Translations under genes and position numbers: made by a program
The notes under the pieces: model-generated
The model's database searches: none
What the model was told of the DNA's origin: nothing
What the model saw: the letters and a program-made list of their open reading frames with translations, nothing else
DNA from: Lysobacterales bacterium UBA2790
Lineage (GTDB): Bacteria; Pseudomonadota; Gammaproteobacteria; Xanthomonadales; Xanthomonadaceae
Reading direction: 5' to 3'
DNA: 12,863 bases
Assembly (NCBI GenBank): GCA_002352135.1
Contig: DEHW01000190.1
Coordinates: 677 to 13,539 of the forward strand
Shown: in pieces, positions 7,737 through 12,863 of the stretch
How positions within the stretch are numbered: position 1 is the stretch's first letter
Layout of the letters: the number at the start of each line of letters is the position of its first letter

Positions 7737-9929
7737 CTAAAGGCGCTGCACGCCAAGAACAACATCGAGCTTCTTGACCCGTCGCATGACATCCGCCAAG
7801 TGCTTGCGACTGCGCACCTCGATAGAGAAGTGCATGACTGCCATGCGGATATCGCGCTCCTGATACTCGACGTTATCGATGTTGGACTCTTCTTCAGCAA
7901 TGGCAGCGGCGACCTGCGCCAGCACACCCGGCTTGTTGAGCACCTCAACCCGCAATCCGACGCGGAAATCCCCTTGCACATTGCGATCCCAGTCAACGGG
8001 GACCCAGCGTTCAAGCGTCTTCTGCAACTCGGGTACGTTGGGGCAGTCCATGCGATGCACGACCACACCCTTGCCCGAAGAGAGATACCCCATGATCTCG
8101 TCGCCCGGCAACGGGTGACAGCAATTGGCAAAACTGAGCACACCGCGTTCGTTACCACTGATATGAATCTTCTCGCCACGCGGCACCACACTACCGCGGC
8201 GCTTGCGCCCGCTGTCCTGCACCAGACTCAAGGCAACCTGTTGTGGCATACGGTTGCCCAAAGCAATCTCTGCCAGCAGATCCTCCAAACGACGGAAACG
8301 GTGCTCGGCAAGGTAGGGCTCAAGCGTCCGTCCCTGTACGCGTTCCAGCGAACTGTCCAAGGCATCCAGCGCGCTTTCCAGCATGCGATGGCCCAACTCG
8401 ACGGCGTCTTCATGCTGAAGCTTTTTCAACGAGGCGCGAATGGCGGTGCGCGCTCGGCTGGACACCACAAACTCCAGCCATTGCGGATTGGGCGCCGCCG
8501 AAGGCGCAGTGATGATCTCCACCGTCTGCCCGCTGACCAAGCGCGTACGCAGGGGAGTGAGCTTCTTGTCGACACGCGCTGCCACCGCATGACTGCCGAC
8601 ATCGGTATGCACCGCAAAAGCGAAATCGAGCACCGTGGAACCACGTGGCAGGGCCAGAATCGCGCCTTTCGGCGAGAAGATGTAGACCTCGTCTGGAAAC
8701 AGGTCGACTTTGACATTCTCCAAGAACTCGACCGAACTACCCGCAGCCTGCTGCGAGTCCAACAACTCGGACAGCCAAGCCCGCGCACGATTCTGTGCGT
8801 TGTTGGTGCTGGTGGCCGCATCGTTCTTGTACAGCCAGTGCGCGGAGATGCCCCGCTCGGCGAGCTGGTCCATCTCTTCGGTGCGAATCTGCACTTCGAC
8901 ATGTGAGCCGTAAGGCCCGAATAGCACGGTATGCAAGGACTGGTAGCCGTTTGCCTTGGGTATCGCGATGAAGTCCTTGAAGCGCGCTTCCACCGGCTTG
9001 TAGAGCGAGTGCACAGCACCGAGTGCGTGGTAGCAGCCCATGACCTTCTCAACGATGACCCGAAAAGCGAACACGTCCATGACCCGATCAAAACGCTTGC
9101 TGCGCGGATCGCCGGGTCGCGGCTTGCCCACGGCTTGCATTTTTCGGTAGACGCTGTGCGGTGTTTTGACCCGCCCCAGCAATCGCGCAGGCAGTGCTTC
9201 TTGCTTCAGCTTCTGGGTGAGGGCTGCTTCAATCGTGGCCATCGCTTCGCGGCGCATCACTGGCTGGATACGGATGCGTCGCTCGATGACCGCATGCCGC
9301 CACGGATACATGGCCTTGAAACCCAGGTCCTGCAGCTCCCCCTTGATTCGGTTCATGCCGAGGCGCTGCGCGATGGGGGCGTAGACGTCCAGTGTCTCCT
9401 GAGCGATCCGCGCACGCGCTTCCGCAGACATGGAACCGATGGTGCGCATGTTGTGCAATCGGTCCGCGAGCTTGATCAGAATGACCCGCAAGTCACGCGC
9501 CATCGCCAGCATCATCTTGCGAAAGCTCTCCGCAGCCGCTTCGTGCCGGTCGCGAAAGCTGATCTTGTCCAGCTTTGTTACACCGTCAACCAGCTCGGCC
9601 ACGGCCTCACCGAAGCGGTCCGCAATGCGCTCGCGTCCAAGGTCGGTATCCTCCAGTGCGTCGTGGAGAATTGCCGCGCAGATCGTCTCGACGTCCATCC
9701 CGAGCTCGGCAAGGATTGCGGAGACTGCCAACGGATGGGTTATGTAGGGCTCTCCGCTCTTGCGTGTTTGTCCGTGGTGCGCGCGTGCGCCCATGTAGTA
9801 AGCATCGCGGACCCACTCGATCTGCGTATCAGGCAAGTAGGGCGTGAGCTTGTCGATCAGCGCGCCAATGGCTTCCGGGCATGGATCAAAAGGTTCAACA
9901 GCAGCGGCTGGCCTGGGCGTGGTGGGCAT
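7737..9929 (-). CDS. spoT: Bifunctional (p)ppGpp synthetase/hydrolase SpoT
   Basis: A 730-residue RelA/SpoT homologue that makes and degrades the alarmone (p)ppGpp. The hydrolase domain (about 30-200) retains the metal and catalytic residues: His65 in ITHPLAV, His89-Asp90 with ALEDT following, and Asp156 in KLADRLHN. It is therefore hydrolase-competent, unlike monofunctional RelA. The synthetase domain (about 240-370) shows RVKTPHSVYRKM, DVFAFRVIV, IPKANGYQSLHT and VEVQIRTEEMD. TGS follows at about 408-472 (DEVYIFSPKG, TVLDFAFAVHTDVG), then a helical region, a conserved Cys pair with His in NCCHPLPGD (602-610), and a C-terminal ACT domain from about 655. The start at 9929 has only a weak Shine-Dalgarno. 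Upstream lie a 6-bp hairpin and the rpoZ terminator, so expression relative to rpoZ is probably reduced or separately driven; I found only a poor candidate promoter in that gap. Confidence 0.97.
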   Translation of the reverse strand: MPTTPRPAAAVEPFDPCPEAIGALIDKLTPYLPDTQIEWVRDAYYMGARAHHGQTRKSGEPYITHPLAVSAILAELGMDVETICAAILHDALEDTDLGRERIADRFGEAVAELVDGVTKLDKISFRDRHEAAAESFRKMMLAMARDLRVILIKLADRLHNMRTIGSMSAEARARIAQETLDVYAPIAQRLGMNRIKGELQDLGFKAMYPWRHAVIERRIRIQPVMRREAMATIEAALTQKLKQEALPARLLGRVKTPHSVYRKMQAVGKPRPGDPRSKRFDRVMDVFAFRVIVEKVMGCYHALGAVHSLYKPVEARFKDFIAIPKANGYQSLHTVLFGPYGSHVEVQIRTEEMDQLAERGISAHWLYKNDAATSTNNAQNRARAWLSELLDSQQAAGSSVEFLENVKVDLFPDEVYIFSPKGAILALPRGSTVLDFAFAVHTDVGSHAVAARVDKKLTPLRTRLVSGQTVEIITAPSAAPNPQWLEFVVSSRARTAIRASLKKLQHEDAVELGHRMLESALDALDSSLERVQGRTLEPYLAEHRFRRLEDLLAEIALGNRMPQQVALSLVQDSGRKRRGSVVPRGEKIHISGNERGVLSFANCCHPLPGDEIMGYLSSGKGVVVHRMDCPNVPELQKTLERWVPVDWDRNVQGDFRVGLRVEVLNKPGVLAQVAAAIAEEESNIDNVEYQERDIRMAVMHFSIEVRSRKHLADVMRRVKKLDVVLGVQRL

Positions 9930-9949
9930 GGCTGCAGCCTACGCAGAGC

Positions 9950-9965
9950 CTTGCCCGGCGGCAAG
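9950..9965 (-). promoter_or_regulatory. Hairpin in the spoT leader
   Basis: On the minus strand CTTGCC-GCCG-GGCAAG is a perfect 6-bp stem with a four-base loop, ending 20 bases before the spoT ATG. No T tract follows, so it is not a terminator. It could shape ribosome access or stabilise the 5' end of a spoT transcript. Function is inference. Confidence 0.45.
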
Positions 9966-9982
9966 AGTGCGTGCAGGAGCGG

Positions 9983-10012
9983 AAAAACAGAACGGCCCAA
10001 CAGGGCCGCTCT
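9983..10012 (-). terminator. Intrinsic terminator after rpoZ
   Basis: On the minus strand AGAGCGGCCC (10012-10003) pairs with GGGCCGTTCT (9998-9989) around a TGTT loop. This gives ten pairs, one a G-U wobble, followed by GTTTTT. It begins 28 bases after the rpoZ stop codon. It is one of the clearest terminators in the window and lies between rpoZ and spoT, genes usually described as co-transcribed. Confidence 0.88.
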
Positions 10013-10040
10013 TTGAAGAAGGCTGCGCTGGGCAACGCAC

Positions 10041-10337
10041 TCAGTCGTCACCGCCCTTGGAAAGGTCGTCATCCACTTCTGCTGCTGCCCACGCCAAGGC
10101 TTCGCGCTCAGCACGCTCACGCTCGGCGCGCTCGACTTCTTCGATCAGACCGTGGTTGATGCGTCGAGCAGCGATCTCACGCAGCGCCAACACCGTCGGC
10201 TTATCTTCAGGATCGTGCAGACCAAGCGTGTTTTCCGCCCCATTCGCCAGCTGACGCGCGCGCTTGGAAGCCATCACGACCAATTCAAATCGGTTGCCTA
10301 CGACAGCGAGGCAATCTTCAACGGTAATGCGAGCCAT
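10041..10337 (-). CDS. rpoZ: RNA polymerase omega subunit
   Basis: A 98-residue protein (E. coli omega is 91). It begins [20 protein letters not shown] and continues with the MASKRARQL helix and the [14 protein letters not shown] segment, all hallmark omega sequence. The C-terminus is an acidic Glu/Arg-rich tail. Omega binds beta-prime, aids polymerase assembly and, in Proteobacteria, forms ppGpp site 1 with beta-prime. In E. coli the N-terminal MAR residues take part, and these are present. The start at 10337 was preferred over an in-frame ATG 13 codons upstream because homologues begin with MARxTVxD and because the promoter's predicted start (about 10377) would leave almost no leader for the longer form. 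The Shine-Dalgarno is weak (GGA). gmk, the usual upstream neighbour, is missing; queC lies upstream instead. Confidence 0.95.
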   Translation of the reverse strand: MARITVEDCLAVVGNRFELVVMASKRARQLANGAENTLGLHDPEDKPTVLALREIAARRINHGLIEEVERAERERAEREALAWAAAEVDDDLSKGGDD

Positions 10338-10383
10338 GGTTTCCGGGTTGTCCAAATATCGCCAAACAACTGGCAAGCGCTGG

Positions 10384-10412
10384 ATTGTAGCTTTCCCGAT
10401 TGATCAGGGCAA
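10384..10412 (-). promoter_or_regulatory. Sigma-70 type promoter of rpoZ
   Basis: On the minus strand TTGCCC (10412-10407) and TACAAT (10389-10384) are separated by 17 bases. They match four of six and five of six consensus positions. Transcription would start near 10377, giving a leader of about 40 bases. It lies entirely in the 95-base gap between the queC stop and rpoZ, so rpoZ need not depend on the tol-pal/que transcript. Confidence 0.6.
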
Positions 10413-10432
10413 GAATGTGCATTGTGCAAGGA

Positions 10433-11116
10433 CTAGGAGCCTGCGCGGTCCGAGAAGTAGCGGGTCGGATCAGCCACGCCTGCGGTACGGAACCCCTCAG
10501 CACGAAGTGCGCAGGCATCACAATGACCGCAGGCGAAGCCTTGTGGATCAGCGCGGTAACAGGAAACCGTTGCGCTGAAGTCCACGTGCAAGCGCTGACC
10601 TTCGCGAACAATATCTGCCTTGCTCATCCTCAGCAGTGGCGCGTGTATGCGCAAAGCTTGGCCCTCCACGCCTGCTTTGGTAGCGACATTGGCGAGCCGC
10701 TCGAAGGCTTCGATAAAGATCGGCCTGCAATCAGGGTAGCCGGAGTAGTCAACGGCATTGACGCCGCAGAAGATTTCCTGCGCACCCAACACTTCGGCCC
10801 AGCCCAGCGCCACACTGAGCATGATCGTATTGCGCGCCGGCACATAGGTGACGGGGATGCCCTCGCCACCTGACTCGGGCACTTCGATGTCATCCGTCAA
10901 GGCAGATCCACCGATCGCGCGAAGATCGATAGCGACTCGCTTGTAGATGGCCGAATATCGCCTAGCGAGGGCCTCTGCGGCTGCCAGCTCCGATGTGTGG
11001 CGCTGCCCGTAGGAGACGCTAAGCGCATGACACTGGTAGCCCAAGTCCGTCGCGTGCGCCAGCACGACCGCGGAATCCATCCCCCCCGACAGCAGGACGA
11101 CTGCCTTCTTGTGCAT
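10433..11116 (-). CDS. queC: 7-cyano-7-deazaguanine synthase QueC
   Basis: A 227-residue ATP-dependent enzyme that converts 7-carboxy-7-deazaguanine to preQ0, the precursor of queuosine in tRNA. The N-terminal PP-loop LSGGMDSAV (9-17) binds [13 protein letters not shown] (31-40) and [10 protein letters not shown] (91-100) are family signatures. Four cysteines, Cys186, Cys196, Cys199 and Cys202, in the SCY..CGHCDAC pattern form the structural zinc site. Length and motifs are complete. The start is ATG 11116, with AAGGAG seven bases upstream. A frame open 40 codons further would run back across the end of queE and lacks homologous sequence. queE ends 38 bases upstream, and QueE makes QueC's substrate, so the two act in sequence. 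Confidence 0.96.
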   Translation of the reverse strand: MHKKAVVLLSGGMDSAVVLAHATDLGYQCHALSVSYGQRHTSELAAAEALARRYSAIYKRVAIDLRAIGGSALTDDIEVPESGGEGIPVTYVPARNTIMLSVALGWAEVLGAQEIFCGVNAVDYSGYPDCRPIFIEAFERLANVATKAGVEGQALRIHAPLLRMSKADIVREGQRLHVDFSATVSCYRADPQGFACGHCDACALRAEGFRTAGVADPTRYFSDRAGS

Positions 11117-11123
11117 CTTGTAG

Positions 11124-11129
11124 CTCCTT
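11124..11129 (-). promoter_or_regulatory. Ribosome binding site of queC
   Basis: AAGGAG on the minus strand ends seven bases before the ATG at 11116. It is the basis for choosing that start and rejecting the longer in-frame extension. Confidence 0.85.
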
Positions 11130-11154
11130 GGCGGAAGGTCAATCAGCGCAACGC

Positions 11155-11808
11155 TCAACGCCCTGGCTGATTGCCCCACAGCACTTTGTGCAATTGCAAC
11201 TGGAAGCGAACCGGCAGCCGATCCGCCATCATCCATTCGGCCAATTTGACCGCATCAAGCTGCGCATGACTCGGCGAGATCAACACTTCGCAACGCCTAT
11301 CAAGCGCCTCACGACGGATGACTTCACGTGCCCAGTCGTAGTCATTTCGGGAACAGATGACGAACTTGACTTGATCCTGTGGCGCCAGCACCTGGAGGTT
11401 CGACCACAGATTGCGGTCAGCCTCGCCTGAATCCGGCGTCTTCAAATCCATCACGCGGACGACGCGCGGATCGACAGGCGCCACGTCCAATGCGCCCGAG
11501 GTTTCCAGCGATACCTCGTAGCCCACGTCGCAAAGCGCGGTTAGAAGCGCCAAGCATCGACGTTGCGCCAAGGGCTCTCCGCCGGTCACGCAAACGTGTT
11601 GAACGCCGTGCCCCGCTACTTCAGCCAGAATTGAATCAATGCTCCACCACTCTCCGCCGTGAAAGGCATAGGCGGTGTCGCAGTAGCCGCAGCGCAGCGG
11701 ACAGCCCGTCAAGCGGACGAATACCGTTGGCCACCCTACGCTCCGCGACTCGCCTTGCAAGGAGCAGAAAATCTCGGTCAGGCGAAGGCGATCAGCGACA
11801 TCAGTCAT
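11155..11808 (-). CDS. queE: 7-carboxy-7-deazaguanine synthase QueE (radical SAM)
   Basis: A 217-residue radical SAM enzyme that rearranges 6-carboxy-tetrahydropterin (the QueD product) into 7-carboxy-7-deazaguanine. The cluster motif is CPLRCGYC, giving Cys36, Cys40 and Cys43 in the standard CxxxCxxC spacing. The LQGES segment (17-21) before it is typical of QueE. VTGGEPL at 74-80 is the SAM-binding motif, and SLETSGA and DLKTP follow as expected. No insertion or truncation is seen. The start at 11808 has no recognisable Shine-Dalgarno. Immediately upstream is a GC-rich hairpin formed by two copies of GCGGCCGC, so initiation may be weak or depend on ribosomes arriving from cpoB, whose stop lies 45 bases away in the same frame. 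Confidence 0.95.
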   Translation of the reverse strand: MTDVADRLRLTEIFCSLQGESRSVGWPTVFVRLTGCPLRCGYCDTAYAFHGGEWWSIDSILAEVAGHGVQHVCVTGGEPLAQRRCLALLTALCDVGYEVSLETSGALDVAPVDPRVVRVMDLKTPDSGEADRNLWSNLQVLAPQDQVKFVICSRNDYDWAREVIRREALDRRCEVLISPSHAQLDAVKLAEWMMADRLPVRFQLQLHKVLWGNQPGR

Positions 11809-11822
11809 GGCATCGGATTTCG

Positions 11823-11845
11823 GCGGCCGCCGGCTCTGCGGCCGC
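11823..11845 (-). repeat. Two GCGGCCGC copies forming a hairpin before queE
   Basis: The 8-base palindrome GCGGCCGC occurs at 11823-11830 and 11838-11845, seven bases apart. Each is self-complementary and the two pair with each other into an 8-bp all-GC stem. No T tract follows on the minus strand, so it is not an intrinsic terminator. It lies between the cpoB stop and the queE ATG, ending 14 bases before the latter. Confidence 0.6.
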
Positions 11846-11853
11846 GTCGACTA

Positions 11854-12780
11854 TCAACTGCGGCTTTCCAGGCGGAGCGCACGCAAACGCCCCTGAGCCA
11901 AACGCGCCACCGTGGTATCCGGATACTGCTGGATCACGCGATTGAGTGTGGCCTCAGCCTCCGCCCATTGGCGCAATTCATACTGGCAGTAGCCCAGTTT
12001 CAGCAATGCATCGGGTGCCTTGGTGCTGTTCGGGAACTGCTGCAGCAACTGGTTGAAGCTATCCAGCGCGATTTCGTAATTTTGTGTCACGTAATAGGAC
12101 TCGCCCAACCAATAGTGGGCGTTCGGCGTGTAGTCGCCATCCGGAAACTGTCGCAAGAAGCTCTGAAACTGACGCGCCGCTTCGGCGTATCGGCCTTCCT
12201 TGAGTTCATTGAACGCACCATCGTAGGCACGGCGCTCCTCCTCTGGCGACACAGGCGCTTCCGCGACCTGCGACTGCGCATCGGCCCCGATGCCTGAAGT
12301 GCCGACCTGAGCATCCATTGGCGCACGCACCTCCGGTTCCTGCATCACCGGCGATGTTGTGCTTCCAACTGGGGAGCCGTCGATGCGACCTAGCGGCACT
12401 TCGTCGACCGGGATCGATGCGTTGGGATCTGCCGTCAACGGAATACCAGACGGTGTACCCACAGCACCGTTTTCAATTCGCGCAAGGCGCGCATCGAGAT
12501 CAATGTATTGATCACGATTGCGCTTCTGCAGCGACTCGATTTCGAACGCCTGTTGCTCCACCAGACCGCGCAGAGCTGCCACTTCCGCCTGCAGTTCGCT
12601 GATCTGATTGAGCTGTTGAATATTGGCCTGGGCATCGTTGCCGCCAGCCTGTTGTTGTTCGAGTCGGGCGACACGGTCAGCCAGACTCAGGCGTGCGCCC
12701 TGCGCATGGGCAGGAACAGCAACGGCGACCCAGAGGGCCGCCGTTGCCAGAACGCCTGCGATTGCAGTGTTCGCTCGCAT
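11854..12780 (-). CDS. cpoB: Cell division coordinator CpoB (YbgF), periplasmic TPR protein
   Basis: A 308-residue periplasmic protein of the Tol-Pal system. In E. coli it links outer-membrane constriction by Tol-Pal to septal peptidoglycan synthesis by PBP1B and LpoB. A signal peptide covers residues 1-26 and ends in PAHA-QG. Residues about 30-105 form a Gln/Glu/Leu-rich coiled coil, the trimerising and TolA-binding part. Residues about 105-180 are a Pro/Gly/Ser-rich linker. From about 183 come three tetratricopeptide-like repeats, with AYDGAFNELKEGRYAEA, PNAHYWLGESYYV and PDALLKLGYCQYEL marking successive helices. The ATG at 12780 shares one base with the pal stop codon (TGATG), indicating coupled translation. 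A GTG lies directly before it and could extend the protein by one residue. The gene ends with two in-frame stop codons, TGA TAG. Confidence 0.95.
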   Translation of the reverse strand: MRANTAIAGVLATAALWVAVAVPAHAQGARLSLADRVARLEQQQAGGNDAQANIQQLNQISELQAEVAALRGLVEQQAFEIESLQKRNRDQYIDLDARLARIENGAVGTPSGIPLTADPNASIPVDEVPLGRIDGSPVGSTTSPVMQEPEVRAPMDAQVGTSGIGADAQSQVAEAPVSPEEERRAYDGAFNELKEGRYAEAARQFQSFLRQFPDGDYTPNAHYWLGESYYVTQNYEIALDSFNQLLQQFPNSTKAPDALLKLGYCQYELRQWAEAEATLNRVIQQYPDTTVARLAQGRLRALRLESRS

Positions 12781-12863
12781 CACTTCGCGGTGTACACGAT
12801 CTCGACGCGACGGTTCTGCGACCAGCAGGACTCGCTGCTGTCGGCGCAGGTCGGACGCTCTTC
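12780..12863 (-). CDS. pal: Peptidoglycan-associated lipoprotein Pal, C-terminal fragment
   Basis: The last 27 codons before the stop read EERPTCADSSESCWSQNRRV and then EIVYTAK. The EERP, W-x-Q-NRRVEI and final Val-Tyr segments match the end of the OmpA-like domain of Pal, which binds peptidoglycan and tethers the outer membrane. The NRR arginine is part of the conserved OmpA-like signature. Two cysteines, seven residues apart, sit in the loop before the last strand, where E. coli Pal has none. The lipobox and the diaminopimelate-binding residues lie beyond the window. Position directly before cpoB, with a one-base overlap, confirms the call. Confidence 0.88.
   Translation of the reverse strand, partial: EERPTCADSSESCWSQNRRVEIVYTAK

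Noticed and set aside
7800..10016. Two long plus-strand open frames (368 and 361 codons) opposite spoT.
   Set aside because: Both are antisense shadows of a complete spoT gene and contain no recognisable domain.
1..12863. Search for CRISPR repeats, tRNA genes, insertion sequence ends, attachment sites and toxin-antitoxin or defence genes.
   Set aside because: No repeated spacer pattern, cloverleaf with CCA end, transposase sequence or defence-type protein was recognised; gaps are short and all long frames are housekeeping genes.

Overview
This 12.9 kb window is a compact, GC-rich stretch of ordinary chromosome. It comes from a gammaproteobacterium, most likely of the Xanthomonadales/Lysobacterales. 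That placement rests on gene content and order (pal-cpoB-queE-queC, and rpoZ-spoT-ridA-recG) and on the protein sequences; no marker fixes the genus. I found no insertion sequences, phage genes, CRISPR arrays, tRNAs or rRNAs.

Layout. (1) 1-640, minus strand: the 5' end of citrate synthase (gltA), cut by the window edge, then ribosomal protein L31 type B (rpmE2) with a clear intrinsic terminator. (2) 608-4048, plus strand: one large MscK-type mechanosensitive channel, divergent from rpmE2 and apparently using an overlapping promoter. It is the only plus-strand gene. (3) 4082-5011, minus: a nucleoside hydrolase converging on the channel gene. (4) 5200-10412, minus: rpoZ, spoT, ridA and recG. 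This is the usual transcription/stringent-response/repair cluster, but without gmk beside rpoZ and with a strong intrinsic terminator between rpoZ and spoT. (5) 10433-12863, minus: the distal end of the tol-pal cluster (pal 3' end and cpoB, overlapping by one base), followed by two queuosine/7-deazaguanine genes, queE and queC.

How the genes work together. Pal and CpoB belong to the Tol-Pal envelope-constriction machinery. QueE and QueC catalyse successive steps towards preQ0. RpoZ (omega) forms part of a ppGpp-binding site on RNA polymerase, while SpoT makes and degrades ppGpp. RidA removes reactive enamine/imine intermediates. RecG remodels stalled forks and D-loops. MscK-type channels protect against osmotic downshock.

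I do not see an undescribed system here. The points worth a second look are regulatory: overlapping divergent promoters (608-657), the rpoZ-spoT terminator plus leader hairpin (9950-10012), a hairpin made of two identical 8-base palindromes before queE (11823-11845), a 53-codon open stretch in frame after the recG stop, and a non-standard residue beside the C-terminal metal-site aspartate of the nucleoside hydrolase.
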